A stretch of 64,000 nt of DNA from Prevotella corporis DSM 18810 = JCM 8529 (GCF_000430525.1 NZ_AUME01000002.1:62001-126000); one strand, 5' to 3'; shown: positions 8,390-17,925, counted from the first letter of the stretch. The notes: generated by a model not told the origin, from the letters alone. Made by a program: numbers and translations.

Positions 8390-8998
8390 ATGTATCTTTT
8401 AGCATCCACTTACTTCGGACCTGTACAATGGTACCAGAAACTCAACCGGGACGAATGTGTCGTCGAACAACACGAACACTTCGTGAAGCAGACCTACAGG
8501 AATCGCTGCGTGATTGCCACCACAAACGGCAAGCAAACGCTGTCGATACCTGTGGAAAAGTTCGACGGACCAAAGTGTAAGATGAAAGATGTGCGCATCA
8601 GCGACCACGACAACTGGAGGCACCAGCATTGGAACGCTTTGCTTTCGGCCTACGGCGAAAGCCCTTTCTTTGAATTCTATCAAGACGATATACACCCGTT
8701 TTTTGAGAAAAAATGGGATTTTCTCTTCGATTTCAACAACGAGATAACCCACAAAATCTGTGAGTTACTTGACGTCCGACCAAGAATACGCTTCACGGAG
8801 CAATACCTTCCAGCCAATGAAACTGGGCAATACATGGATTTTCGCAATGCCATCGACCCAAAACATCCAGCCGACGACCCAGAGTTCATCCCCCGAAAGT
8901 ATTATCAAGTGTATGAGCAGAAACACGGTTTTCTGCCCAATCTCAGTATCCTCGACTTGCTTTTCAACGAAGGCAACGAGGCCATTCTTTATTTATAG
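8390..8998 (+). CDS. WbqC-like family protein
   Basis: A 202-residue protein matching the WbqC family (YLLASTYFGPVQWYQKL at the start; VEQHEHFVKQTYRNRC; the central KMKDVRIS and HWNALLSAYGESPFFEFY blocks). Members are linked to surface polysaccharide biosynthesis and modification of amino-sugars, but no catalytic residues are established to my knowledge. It is cytosolic, without a signal peptide or membrane segment. The gene lies downstream of lepB, a common Bacteroidales neighbourhood, with the dead lipoprotein gene between them. It converges on the Na/Pi symporter gene, whose stop is only 18 bp away. Confidence 0.85.
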   Translation: MYLLASTYFGPVQWYQKLNRDECVVEQHEHFVKQTYRNRCVIATTNGKQTLSIPVEKFDGPKCKMKDVRISDHDNWRHQHWNALLSAYGESPFFEFYQDDIHPFFEKKWDFLFDFNNEITHKICELLDVRPRIRFTEQYLPANETGQYMDFRNAIDPKHPADDPEFIPRKYYQVYEQKHGFLPNLSILDLLFNEGNEAILYL

Positions 8999-9016
8999 CA
9001 TAGACAAGCCACACGG

Positions 9017-10732
9017 CTATGCTTCCTGTTGGCGGATTCCCATACGCGCCTCGACAACGTTGACAACATAGTCGCCCAGTTTTTCGCATTCCTGTATGAT
9101 ATCCATGTACATGGTTCCTATCGCATAGGTGTATTTATGCTCGTTCACATCGTTGATGTTCTGCGAGCGAAGCTGGTCGCGGTAATTATTGATTTCATTC
9201 TCGATGTTGAACGAGTGGTGAATGTCGTTCTCGTGTTTGTGCCCCACCAATATACTGTTCATCTGCGTGAGTGCGTCATCGGTGAGTTCAAACATCTGGA
9301 AAATACGATTGTATTGTTCCTCTGAGAAATTCTCTTTGCCCTTGAAGCGACGATTTTCAGTGCGCGCTATGTTGAAGCAAGCATCGCCTATACTTTCTAA
9401 TTCCGAAATTTCACGCAGCATCGATCTCACCTTTTCCTTGGTCTCATCACTCAGATGGGCATTCCCCACCTCATCAAGATACTTGGCAATCTCGATTTCC
9501 ATGTTGTCAGAGATGCTCTCATATTTCTCAATGCGGGCGAAAAGTTTGGAAAATTCAGCCTCATCGTCTATCGTCAGCAGCTCACGCACCATGCCAAACA
9601 TACGCTGCAAGCGCTCTGCGAACGACTGAATCTCCTTACTCGCCTCAAGTACGGACAGCTCAGGGGTTTTCATAATGCCAGCCTGTATGAAGCGAAGACG
9701 GAAATCTTCTTCAGCTTCAATATTAGAAGGCTTTATCATGTTGCTGACAAGCTTCTCCAACTGTGGGATAAACCAGATAAGTAAGGACGTGTTGGCGACA
9801 TTGAAGGTAGTGTGGAAGGCTGCCAGCACGATCGGAAGCTTAACAGCGGCCTCGGCACGGCCCAACACATGGCTGGCCGGATCGTAGCCGACAAAGTCAC
9901 AAACCATATCAATGAACGGATAGAACACACAAACCACCCACGTTACGCCAATGATGTTGAACATAAGATGAGCCAATGCAGCCCGACGGGCTTGCGTATT
10001 GGCGCCGAGTGCAGCCAAATTGGCCGTGATGGTAGTGCCAATGTTCTCGCCCATCACAAGAGCGATACCAAGATAGATAGGAAGCACACCCGTAGAACAC
10101 ATGAGAATGGTAATCGCCATAACAGCTGCTGACGACTGTACGATACAAGTGATTAAAGTTCCGATGGCGAGGAACACAAAGATACTCCCATAACTGTTGA
10201 CATCTATTGACTTAAAGAATTCGATAACGGCTGGATTATGCTCCAATTGCAGGTCTTCCCCCCCAGCACTGAGCAACACAAGGCTGAAAAACATAAACGA
10301 AAGGCCGAAGAGGAAGTCGCCGATGTAACGCATTTTACGCGTATAGATAAGGACAATGCCCACCAAAAAGGCTGGAAACACAAAGCTTGTCAAATCAACG
10401 GAATAGCCCAAGGACATAATCCAGGCCGTGAGCGTGGTACCGATGTTGGCTCCCATTATGACAGAGATGGCCTGTGCAAGCGTCAGCAGTCCGGCATTGA
10501 CGAACGAAACGGTCATTACCGTAGTGGCAGACGACGACTGGACGGCGCAGGTGATGAAAGTTCCCGTCAGCATTCCTGTAAATCGGTTGGTGGTCATTGC
10601 GCCCAAGATATGCCGCAACTGTGAACCCGCCATTTTCTGAAGAGCTTCGCTCATGACTTTCATTCCATAAATAAGGAGCGCCAGCGAACCTATAATCTTG
10701 AAAAAAATAGCTAAATAATCACTTGTAGTCAT
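9017..10732 (-). CDS. Na/Pi cotransporter family protein with PhoU-like C-terminus
   Basis: A 571-residue membrane protein of the NptA/PNaS family (sodium-phosphate symport). The N-terminal half holds two inverted Na_Pi_cotrans repeats, each with the hallmark QSSSA-like motif (CAVQSSSATTVMTVSF and CIVQSSAAVMAITILM), plus about eight to nine hydrophobic segments. The last 200 residues are a helical, PhoU-like cytoplasmic domain (for example FAERLQRMFGMVRELL). The open frame extends 80 codons further upstream, but the family start MTTSDYLAIFFKIIGSLAL and the divergent neighbour place the start at 10732. It is divergent from the nucleoside kinase gene. Phosphate is inferred as substrate from the family only. 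Confidence 0.9.
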   Translation of the reverse strand: MTTSDYLAIFFKIIGSLALLIYGMKVMSEALQKMAGSQLRHILGAMTTNRFTGMLTGTFITCAVQSSSATTVMTVSFVNAGLLTLAQAISVIMGANIGTTLTAWIMSLGYSVDLTSFVFPAFLVGIVLIYTRKMRYIGDFLFGLSFMFFSLVLLSAGGEDLQLEHNPAVIEFFKSIDVNSYGSIFVFLAIGTLITCIVQSSAAVMAITILMCSTGVLPIYLGIALVMGENIGTTITANLAALGANTQARRAALAHLMFNIIGVTWVVCVFYPFIDMVCDFVGYDPASHVLGRAEAAVKLPIVLAAFHTTFNVANTSLLIWFIPQLEKLVSNMIKPSNIEAEEDFRLRFIQAGIMKTPELSVLEASKEIQSFAERLQRMFGMVRELLTIDDEAEFSKLFARIEKYESISDNMEIEIAKYLDEVGNAHLSDETKEKVRSMLREISELESIGDACFNIARTENRRFKGKENFSEEQYNRIFQMFELTDDALTQMNSILVGHKHENDIHHSFNIENEINNYRDQLRSQNINDVNEHKYTYAIGTMYMDIIQECEKLGDYVVNVVEARMGIRQQEA

Positions 10733-10759
10733 AATTAATTGTATTGTAATGCGATATTT

Positions 10760-10790
10760 TTTGCACTTAGCCCAGAATTTGTTAACTTTA
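10760..10790 (+). promoter_or_regulatory. Bacteroidota promoter for the nucleoside kinase gene
   Basis: TTTG at 10760-10763, a 19-bp spacer, then TAACTTTA at 10783-10790, one base off TAnnTTTG. The predicted start is near 10797 and the ATG is at 10821. Confidence 0.65.
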
Positions 10791-10820
10791 TAGCCAATTA
10801 ACAAGGCATATTTCATAAGG

Positions 10821-12482
10821 ATGAAACAAGTATTACAAATTCGATGCAAAAATAATAAAAAAACTTTAGAAGTTCCTATAGGAAGTACACTTTCTGAAAT
10901 TTTTAATGAACTAAATATAGAAATGGAGCATGGCCCAGTCAGTGCCAGAGTGAACAACAAGGTAGAGGGCATGCACTTCCGGGTGTATCACAACAAAGAC
11001 ATTGAGTTTCTTGACCTTCACACGTCTTCTGGCATACGAACCTACACCCGTTCGTTGTTCATGGTGCTCTGCAAGGCAGTTCACGACATCTATCCGGGCA
11101 GCGAAGTGGTAATCGACATTCCCGTCTCGAATGGCTATTATTGCAATCTGAAGTTAGGACATGCCGTAGAAGAGGAAGATGTTGCCAAGATTCGCCAACG
11201 TATTCATGAAATCATCGCAGCGCAAATACCCATCCTACGCTTTGAGACTACCACTGAGGCAGCGATCGAAATGTTTGAGAAACTGGGCGATGAGGCAAAG
11301 GTGAAGCTCCTGAAGAGCAGCGGTTCGCTCTACACGACTTATTATAAGCTTGACGATTACAAGGATTACTATTACGGTTCGATGCTGACGAACACAAAAG
11401 AGATAAAGCTTTTCGGCATAGAGAAGTACTTTGACGGCATCCTGCTTCGCATTCCATCTGTGAAAGACCCATCAAAACTGGGCGAATTCATCCGCCAAGA
11501 CAAGATGTTTGAGGTGTTCAAGGAACACCATCGCTGGCAAAACATACTGGGAGTGAGCACTGTTGGCGACTTTAACGAGGCGGTTAAAAAAGGCCTTTCC
11601 AATGATCTCATCCACGTCAGCGAAGCCTTGCAGGAAAAAAAGATCGCCCAAACCGCCGAGACTATCGCACGACGGAAGGGAACAAAGGTAGTGCTCATCG
11701 CCGGCCCGTCATCGAGCGGCAAGACAACCTTTTGCAAACGTCTCTCTGTTCAGCTGCTCACATGCGGCATAAAGCCGATACAGGTATCGTTGGACGACTA
11801 TTTCGTTGACCGTCAGAACACCCCCAGAGATGAGAATGGTGAGCTCGACTACGAAAGCATCCATGCTTTGAACATCGCGCTCATCAACGAGCAGTTTGCG
11901 GCACTCTTCAGAGGAGAGGAAGTGAAGCTGCCAAAATACAACTTTCAGACAGGAAAGAGCGAGAGAAGTGGCAAGAAACTCCAACTGAAAGCCAACAATA
12001 TCCTTGTGGTGGAAGGCATACATGCCCTGAATCCTGAGCTTACGGCACACATTCCAGACGAACAGAAATTCAAAATCTATGCGTCCGCCCTGACAACCAT
12101 CCTCCTCGACGATCACAACTACATCCCTACGACTGACAACCGCCTGCTCCGTCGCATCGTCCGCGACTACAAATATCGCGGTTGCTCAGCGCAGGAGACC
12201 ATTCGCCGATGGCCCAGCGTGCGGGCAGGCGAGAATAAGTGGATATTCCCTTATCAGGAAAATGCCGATGTCATGTTCAACAGTGCCATGTTGTTCGAAC
12301 TCGCCGTCATAAAGAATCAAGCTGAGGAGGTGTTGGAACAGGTACCGGAAAGATGCGAGGAGTATGCCGAGGCCTATCGCTTACGAAAATTCCTCAAATA
12401 CTTCTCCCCCCTGCCCTACAAAAGTCTGCCACCAACCTCACTTTTACGCGAATTCCTGGGCGGATCGTCGTTCAAATACTAA
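10821..12482 (+). CDS. Nucleoside (uridine) kinase family protein with TGS and ThrRS-like N-terminus
   Basis: A 553-residue protein. The first 60 or so residues look like a TGS/ubiquitin-like fold (IRCKNNKKTLEVPIGSTLSE), followed by a region related to the threonyl/alanyl-tRNA synthetase second additional domain (about 70-180). The C-terminal part is a phosphoribulokinase/uridine-kinase P-loop domain with Walker A GPSSSGKTTF at about 294 and SLDDYFVDRQ after it. This architecture is a conserved Bacteroidetes and Firmicutes nucleoside kinase whose physiological substrate is not certain. It is monocistronic with its own promoter and followed by a 564-bp gap containing an 11-bp inverted repeat. 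Confidence 0.88.
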   Translation: MKQVLQIRCKNNKKTLEVPIGSTLSEIFNELNIEMEHGPVSARVNNKVEGMHFRVYHNKDIEFLDLHTSSGIRTYTRSLFMVLCKAVHDIYPGSEVVIDIPVSNGYYCNLKLGHAVEEEDVAKIRQRIHEIIAAQIPILRFETTTEAAIEMFEKLGDEAKVKLLKSSGSLYTTYYKLDDYKDYYYGSMLTNTKEIKLFGIEKYFDGILLRIPSVKDPSKLGEFIRQDKMFEVFKEHHRWQNILGVSTVGDFNEAVKKGLSNDLIHVSEALQEKKIAQTAETIARRKGTKVVLIAGPSSSGKTTFCKRLSVQLLTCGIKPIQVSLDDYFVDRQNTPRDENGELDYESIHALNIALINEQFAALFRGEEVKLPKYNFQTGKSERSGKKLQLKANNILVVEGIHALNPELTAHIPDEQKFKIYASALTTILLDDHNYIPTTDNRLLRRIVRDYKYRGCSAQETIRRWPSVRAGENKWIFPYQENADVMFNSAMLFELAVIKNQAEEVLEQVPERCEEYAEAYRLRKFLKYFSPLPYKSLPPTSLLREFLGGSSFKY

Positions 12483-12549
12483 AATTGCGTCATTACTCTG
12501 TCCTAAATACTCTTAGCAAGACAAGACTATTCACGACTATACGCTCCAC

Positions 12550-12592
12550 GTCTTTTTGCAGATTGTGCATTTATCGCAGTTTGCAAAAAGAC
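12550..12592. terminator. Inverted repeat, possible terminator of the nucleoside kinase gene
   Basis: GTCTTTTTGCA at 12550-12560 pairs perfectly with TGCAAAAAGAC at 12582-12592 around a 21-nt loop, followed by TTTTATAT. It lies 68 bp past the stop codon. The long loop and AT-rich stem make termination plausible but not certain. Confidence 0.45.
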
Positions 12593-12983
12593 TTTTATAT
12601 TCGAAATCACATATATAATAATGTGGCTTTGCCAGACAGCAACCAACATTCTCCGTTAATTTCGCCTCACTGTCATGGGTCAAAAATCAATCGTCACAAT
12701 AGAATCTTTAACCTCCTGAAAATACATCGGTAAAAAAACAGAGTGAAAGCCCAGACACAACGAAAGCGCTCATTGCCACAATCTGCCTGTCTCAGACAAA
12801 AAAAATAACAACAATACAAATATATTTTATTTCAAGCGTTTATCTATAAAATTGCCACTATCAACCCATCATAATTTAACATTTAATACTAAAACCACTA
12901 TTACCGTTCCCTTTTTTCTATTTCAGCCACATATTCAATAGATTACAATTAAGAAATTAAAATGTTATTTTTCAGCAAAATAT

Positions 12984-13014
12984 TTTGTTTATTCAATTTT
13001 TATTCGCACTTTTG
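12984..13014 (+). promoter_or_regulatory. Promoter for korAB
   Basis: TTTG at 12984-12987, a 19-bp spacer, then CACTTTTG at 13007-13014, one mismatch to TAnnTTTG. The predicted start is near 13021, giving a leader of about 26 nt. Confidence 0.6.
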
Positions 13015-13046
13015 CCACGGAACTAACTATAAACAAAACAATTTCT

Positions 13047-14945
13047 ATGGAAGAACAAATCGAAGTGAAAGAACTCGAACATGTTGTTGTGCTCTTTTCC
13101 GGCGATTCCGGTGACGGAATGCAACTTGCAGGCAACATCTTTTCCAATGTTTCAGCAACAGTGGGAAATGGAATCTCAACTTTTCCTGACTATCCTGCAG
13201 ACATCCGCGCCCCGCAAGGTTCATTAACTGGTGTCAGTGGATTCAGAGTGCACATCGGTGCAGGAAAAGTTTATACACCTGGTGACAAGTGCGATGTACT
13301 GGTAGCAATGAATGCAGCCGCTTTAAAAACGCAATACAAGAACTGCAAACCACAGGGAACCATCATTCTTGATACAAATTCCTTTGGTCCTCGCGACTTG
13401 CGAAAGGCTGAATTCACAACAGACGATTATCTTGGCGAGCTGGGTATTGACCCAGACCGTGTCGTAGCTTGTCCTATCACCAAAATGGTGAAAGACTGTC
13501 TTGCTGATTCCGACATGGATAACAAGGCGATGCTCAAGTGCCGCAACATGTTTGCCTTGGGTCTTGTTTGCTGGTTGTTCAACCGCGATCTCGAATTGGT
13601 GGGCAATTTCCTGAGAGACAAGTTCAAGAAAAAGCCAGCGATTGCCGAAGCCAACATTAAAGTGGTGGAGGCTGGATACAACTATGGGCACAACATCCAT
13701 GCCTCTGTCCCCAACACTTACCGCATAGAGACTAAGGAGAAGCAAGCCGGCCGGTATATGGACATCACCGGCAACAAAGCAACAGCCTACGGTTTGATAG
13801 CAGCTGCCGAGAAGGCGGGGCTGAAACTGTACCTGGGCTCATATCCCATCACCCCAGCAACAGACATCCTTCACGAGCTGGCTAAGCACAAATCTCTCGG
13901 TGTCATCACCGTACAGAGCGAAGATGAGATATCAGCAGCAGCCACAGCCATCGGCGCATCGTTCGCGGGTGCTTTGGCAGTAACCACAACTTCTGGTCCT
14001 GGTATCTGCCTGAAGAGCGAGGCCATGAACTTGGCTGTCATCGACGAGTTGCCGCTCGTTATTGTCGATGTTCAGCGTGGTGGACCATCTACCGGTCTTC
14101 CAACCAAGTCAGAGCAGACCGACCTTCTGCAAGTACTCTATGGCAGAAACGGTGAGAGCCCAATGCCAGTGATTGCCGCCACCAGCCCTACCGACTGTTT
14201 CGATGCCGCTTTTGCAGCTTGTAAGATGGCATTGGAGCACATGACACCAGTAGTGCTCCTCACCGACGCATTCATTGCCAACGGTTCGTCAGCATGGAAG
14301 TTACCCGACATCGCAGACCTTCCAGAGATTCGCCCACACTATGCCACTGAGGCACAGCGCTACTCATACAGACCATACAAGCGCGATGAGTACAGCAACG
14401 TACGTTATTGGGCCATTCCGGGAATGGAAGGCTACACACATATCCTCGGAGGATTGGAGAAAGACGGCAAGACTGGCGCCATCTCTACAGAACCAGAGAA
14501 CCACCACAAGATGGACACCCTACGTTTCGAGAAGGTTGCCCGCATTCCGGTCCCAGATCTCACAGTCCAAGGCGATGCTGACGATGCTGAGTTGCTCATC
14601 GTAGGTTTCGGAAGTACCTACGGTCACTTGTATTCAGCCATGCAGGAGTTACGTGCGAAAGGCCATAAGGTTGCACTTGCACAATTCAAGTTCATCAACC
14701 CACTGCCAGCCAACACCGCCCAGATACTGGGTAAGTACAAAAAGGTGGTGGTAGCCGAGCAGAACCTTGGCCAGTTGGCAGCTTTGCTCCGCATCCGCAT
14801 CAACCATTTCGCACCCTACCAGTACAATCAGGTAAAGGGTCAGCCATTTGTTGTTCAGGAACTCGTCAAGGGCTTCGAGCGACTCATCTCCCTCCCATTG
14901 CCAAAGGATGATTGTGGTACGTTCTATTCACGAATCTTACAATAA
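13047..14945 (+). CDS. korA: 2-oxoglutarate (2-oxoacid):ferredoxin oxidoreductase, fused gamma-alpha subunit
   Basis: A 632-residue subunit. Residues 10-200 form the gamma (catalytic) domain (VVVLFSGDSGDGMQLAGNIF). From about 236 comes the alpha subunit pyrimidine-binding thiamine-diphosphate domain, recognised by LGSYPITPATDILHELAK and by QSEDEISAAATAIGASFAGA. The C-terminal transketolase-like domain contains LIVGFGSTYGHL. With KorB, encoded 16 bp downstream, it makes the oxygen-sensitive enzyme that interconverts 2-oxoacids and acyl-CoA with ferredoxin as electron carrier, a key anaerobic reaction. 2-Oxoglutarate is favoured because this gamma-alpha plus short beta layout is the usual KorAB form; another 2-oxoacid cannot be excluded. 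Confidence 0.92.
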   Translation: MEEQIEVKELEHVVVLFSGDSGDGMQLAGNIFSNVSATVGNGISTFPDYPADIRAPQGSLTGVSGFRVHIGAGKVYTPGDKCDVLVAMNAAALKTQYKNCKPQGTIILDTNSFGPRDLRKAEFTTDDYLGELGIDPDRVVACPITKMVKDCLADSDMDNKAMLKCRNMFALGLVCWLFNRDLELVGNFLRDKFKKKPAIAEANIKVVEAGYNYGHNIHASVPNTYRIETKEKQAGRYMDITGNKATAYGLIAAAEKAGLKLYLGSYPITPATDILHELAKHKSLGVITVQSEDEISAAATAIGASFAGALAVTTTSGPGICLKSEAMNLAVIDELPLVIVDVQRGGPSTGLPTKSEQTDLLQVLYGRNGESPMPVIAATSPTDCFDAAFAACKMALEHMTPVVLLTDAFIANGSSAWKLPDIADLPEIRPHYATEAQRYSYRPYKRDEYSNVRYWAIPGMEGYTHILGGLEKDGKTGAISTEPENHHKMDTLRFEKVARIPVPDLTVQGDADDAELLIVGFGSTYGHLYSAMQELRAKGHKVALAQFKFINPLPANTAQILGKYKKVVVAEQNLGQLAALLRIRINHFAPYQYNQVKGQPFVVQELVKGFERLISLPLPKDDCGTFYSRILQ

Positions 14946-14961
14946 AAAGGAAAAATCAAAA

Positions 14962-15969
14962 ATGAGCGAATATACAGAAAAAGATTTCAAGAAAGGTCAA
15001 CCAAGATGGTGCCCTGGTTGTGGCGACCACTTCTTCTTGGTGAGTTTCCAAAAAGCTATGGCCGAAATAGGCATCCCTCCTCATCAGACTGCGGTTATCT
15101 CTGGTATTGGATGTTCAAGCCGTTTGCCCTACTATGTCAACACGTATGCCATGCAGACCATCCACGGTCGTGCAGCTGCCATTGCCACAGGCGCAAAGGT
15201 TGTGAATCCAGAACTTGCCGTTTGGCAAGTGTCAGGCGACGGCGACGGTCTGGCCATTGGTGGAAACCACTTCATCCATGCCATGCGCCGAAACATCAAT
15301 CTGAACATGATTCTCTTGAACAACCGCATCTACGGTTTGACCAAGGGACAGTATTCACCTACCAGTCCACGTGGTTTTGTATCAAAGTCAACACCATTCG
15401 GTAGTGTTGAGGACCCATTCCGCCCAGCAGAGCTCTGCTTCGGCGCACGCGGCAAGTTCTTCGCCCGCAGTGTTGCCACCGATGCGCAGGAGACCATCAA
15501 CATCCTCAAGGCTGCCAACAGTCACAAGGGTGCCGCTGTCTGCGAGATTCTCCAGAATTGCGTCATTTTCAACGACGGATGCCACAACAGCATCTATAAC
15601 AAGGAAGGCCGCAGCAAGAATGCCATCTATGTTCGTCAGGGACAGCCGTTGGTATTCGGCGAGAACAACGAGTACGGACTGGTGCAGGAAGGCTTCGGTC
15701 TGAAGGTGGTGAAGATTGGCGAAAACGGTGTCAAGCTGGAGGATATTCTCATTCACGACGCACACTGTGTTGACGACACCCTACAGCTGAAGTTGGCCAT
15801 GATGGACAACGAACACGGTTTCCCAGTAGCCTTGGGTGTTATCCGCGACGTGGAGGCTCCCACATACGACGAGGCTGTCAATGCGCAGATTGAGGAAGTG
15901 AAAGGTAAGAAGCCTTATCACAACTTCATGGAACTGCTCGAAACCAACGACATTTGGGAGGTTCAATAA
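14962..15969 (+). CDS. korB: 2-oxoglutarate (2-oxoacid):ferredoxin oxidoreductase beta subunit
   Basis: A 335-residue beta subunit carrying the thiamine-diphosphate pyrophosphate site. CPGCG (Cys17, Cys20) is near the start. The Mg-ThDP motif begins with GDGDGLAIGGNHF at about 92 and ends with LLNNRIYGLTKGQ, whose NN-R-YG pattern completes the site. The open frame runs 38 codons further upstream through the korA end, but the ATG at 14962 follows an A-rich site and begins with the family text MSEYTEKDFKKGQPRWCPGC. It is co-transcribed with korA and followed by a strong intrinsic terminator 27 bp past the stop. Confidence 0.93.
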   Translation: MSEYTEKDFKKGQPRWCPGCGDHFFLVSFQKAMAEIGIPPHQTAVISGIGCSSRLPYYVNTYAMQTIHGRAAAIATGAKVVNPELAVWQVSGDGDGLAIGGNHFIHAMRRNINLNMILLNNRIYGLTKGQYSPTSPRGFVSKSTPFGSVEDPFRPAELCFGARGKFFARSVATDAQETINILKAANSHKGAAVCEILQNCVIFNDGCHNSIYNKEGRSKNAIYVRQGQPLVFGENNEYGLVQEGFGLKVVKIGENGVKLEDILIHDAHCVDDTLQLKLAMMDNEHGFPVALGVIRDVEAPTYDEAVNAQIEEVKGKKPYHNFMELLETNDIWEVQ

Positions 15970-15996
15970 GTCAATTGTACAGACAAACATAATCGG

Positions 15997-16030
15997 GAGG
16001 ATGCTTTCCATACGGAGAGCATCCTCTTTT
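15997..16030 (+). terminator. Intrinsic terminator of korAB
   Basis: GAGGATGCT at 15997-16005 pairs with AGCATCCTC at 16018-16026. The stem extends through TTCC/GGAG to a four-base ATAC loop, and TTTT follows directly. A classic strong hairpin-plus-T-tract. Confidence 0.9.
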
Positions 16031-16145
16031 CGTTTGTCACAGTTGCCCGAATCCCACTCTTCGGGCAACGATTGACAGAATTGAAAAGTGAGTCGCACAC
16101 CTATAAAATAGGAGCAGTAAGACATAGATACAGAAGACTCAATTT

Positions 16146-16227
16146 AAAAGGTCAGCTTTCGTTGTGTGATAGCTTACCATTCATTGCACAATAGGTAAGC
16201 TATTGAAATGCCAAACCTCACACATCG
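16146..16227 (+). repeat. 22-bp-period repeat array 2 (four units)
   Basis: Units lie at 16146 (AAAAGGTCAGCTTTCG), about 16167-16183 (inverted, core AGCTTACCA), 16190 (AATAGGTAAGCTATTG) and 16212 (decayed, CAAACCTCACACATCG). Units 1, 3 and 4 keep the exact 22-bp register. The array sits between the convergent korB and upp genes, past the korAB terminator. Confidence 0.8.
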
Positions 16228-16464
16228 CAACAACAATGAAAAACGCATCAACAAAGATGTACGGCAGACTTGCCAATCATTGCCGACAAATCAGCCCTAA
16301 CCGGTCGTTCCACCGCAATTTCACCATTCGATATTGGGCACATCGCTCCCAAGCGTTTTTTATCCCGTTGTTGGCCTTTCGCCTTCCTTTCCGCATCGGC
16401 ATAGTCCGCCACACCTTTGCTTGAGCGCTTTGATTCACAATCTGTTATCAGATTTAATGCTCAC

Positions 16465-16610
16465 TATTAGAAGATGATAATTTTGTTTCCGGAATGATTC
16501 AATTCGCTTGTCTGCCGCTTCCCTGCCAACTTTTCTCACCGCAGCTCACGACGTTTTCCACAGAAGGGCAAACGAACAGCTCGGCAAACGAATAAAATCA
16601 GGGGCATCTT
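16465..16610 (+). repeat. E-type interspersed repeat, copy E2
   Basis: It shares with E1 and E8 the blocks TTCGCTTG, TCTGCCGCTTCCCT and a right end GCTCGGCAAACGAATAAAATCAG-like (about 16579-16601). It shows no conserved reading frame. It lies between array 2 and the upp terminator in the convergent korB-upp gap. Confidence 0.55.
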
Positions 16611-16629
16611 GAACTAACGATTTGCGGAT

Positions 16630-16720
16630 AAAAGAAAAAAAAGAGCCCATATCCAAAGGCTGATTTACGATTGAAGAAAGCTTCAAGCATAAAGGTAAAT
16701 TGGCCTTTGGATACAGACTC
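16630..16720 (-). terminator. Long-hairpin terminator of upp
   Basis: On the minus strand TATCCAAAGGC (16713-16703) pairs with GCCTTTGGATA (16660-16650), with additional AATTTAC/GTAAAT pairing inside and partial GAGTC/GGCTC pairing outside. It is followed by a run of seven T (16642-16636) and more T-rich sequence. It begins about 30 bp after the upp stop. Confidence 0.75.
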
Positions 16721-16749
16721 CGTGAGTCGTGTGCAGTCAATCGGGAGAC

Positions 16750-17409
16750 TTAGATTTTCTCTCCGTAGCAGAGATCGCCGGCATCGCCAAAGCCGGGAAC
16801 GATGTACTGGTGCTCATTCAGTCCTTCGTCGATGGCCGCACACCAAATGGTGGTGGTGCTATCGGGGAAGGTTTTCCTGATGTGCTCTATTCCTTCGGGC
16901 GCCGCACACACACAGGCTACATGGACATGACGAGGCGTTCCCTTGGTGAGAATGGCCTTGTAGCCCAGTTCCATCGAACCGCCTGTTGCGAGCATGGGGT
17001 CGGCAATGATAAGCGTCTTTCCATCAATATTCGGTGTGGCAAGGTACTCCACGTGGATTCCAACTTCGTGATGCTCCTCATCCTTGTATTCACGGTAAGC
17101 GCTGACAAAGGCATTGCCGGCATGGTCGAAGATGTTGAGAAAACCATTGTGGAACGGCAATCCAGCACGGAAGATAGTGGCGAGGACAATCTTGTCAACA
17201 GGCACGTTGACTTTCGACTTGCCTAATGGAGTCTCGATTTCCTTTGTTACGTACTGGAGTCTCTTTGAGATTTCGAAAGCCTCGAATTCACCGATACGCA
17301 TCACATTGTTTCGGAACAACAGACGATTCTTCTGATAGCTCTTGTCTCGGATTTCCGCCATGTACTGGTTGATGATGGAGTTTTGCTCTGAGAAGTTAAT
17401 GATTTCCAT
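16750..17409 (-). CDS. upp: Uracil phosphoribosyltransferase
   Basis: A 219-residue pyrimidine-salvage enzyme converting uracil and PRPP to UMP in the cytosol. The PRPP-binding signature is LIIADPMLATGGSM (about 133-146), and the C-terminal uracil-binding motif is YIVPGFGDAGDLCYG. The length matches the family. It starts MEIINFSEQNS at 17409 and has a consensus TAACTTTG box about 108 bp upstream. In related genomes as I recall them, upp and pckA are often divergent neighbours; here an AT-rich pair of genes separates them. Confidence 0.95.
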   Translation of the reverse strand: MEIINFSEQNSIINQYMAEIRDKSYQKNRLLFRNNVMRIGEFEAFEISKRLQYVTKEIETPLGKSKVNVPVDKIVLATIFRAGLPFHNGFLNIFDHAGNAFVSAYREYKDEEHHEVGIHVEYLATPNIDGKTLIIADPMLATGGSMELGYKAILTKGTPRHVHVACVCAAPEGIEHIRKTFPDSTTTIWCAAIDEGLNEHQYIVPGFGDAGDLCYGEKI

Positions 17410-17516
17410 TTTTGATTTGCCTATATTAAAATTTAAGAGATAAATTCAAGAATTTCGCACTATTCTTTGTTATCTATAGCTTTAGTTGCTTCCATTTAGG
17501 AAAGGTTTAAACTGTG

Positions 17517-17524
17517 CAAAGTTA
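17517..17524 (-). promoter_or_regulatory. -7 box (TAACTTTG) of upp
   Basis: Minus-strand TAACTTTG is a perfect TAnnTTTG match. A TTCG in place of TTTG lies 19 bp upstream. It predicts a transcript starting near 17510 with a leader of about 100 nt. Confidence 0.6.
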
Positions 17525-17925
17525 CATTTTTTTTCAAGAACTACGAAATCTAAAAACAGTTTCCCAAAATAATTTCTAAATATTTTATCCTCTTTTTTTC
17601 AGTTTTTCTTTTCAGAGAATGATATTTCATCGTTAAATTCCGCAATCAACAAACTTCAATCACAGAACGCTATCTTGGGCGATGATGTTTTTAGTCTTAT
17701 GATCAATACCGAGTGAATTATTATCAGGATGATGCGAATTCGAGATAAGATAGAATTATATTCTTAGTAATCAGTGCTTATTTAGTTTTATAATTTATTG
17801 ATTTTTTGATAATAAATATACAAAAACAAGACATATAACTAAGTTTTTAGAGGGGGCTTTTATCCTAAAATGCATAGAAAATATAAAAAAGTAGATTAAA
17901 ATTATATTTTTTTATTTTATTTTTT

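Larger units (their letters stand above)
12483..13046. other. Intergenic gap between nucleoside kinase and korA
   Basis: 564 bp without a convincing gene. It holds the inverted repeat at 12550-12592 near its left end and the korA promoter at its right end; the middle (about 12740-12980) is strongly AT-rich. The frame open across 12353-12733 is a shadow of the upstream gene. No 22-bp repeat array is present. Confidence 0.6.

Noticed and set aside
16729..17226. 165-codon plus-strand frame
   Set aside because: Antisense of upp; no promoter or conserved features.
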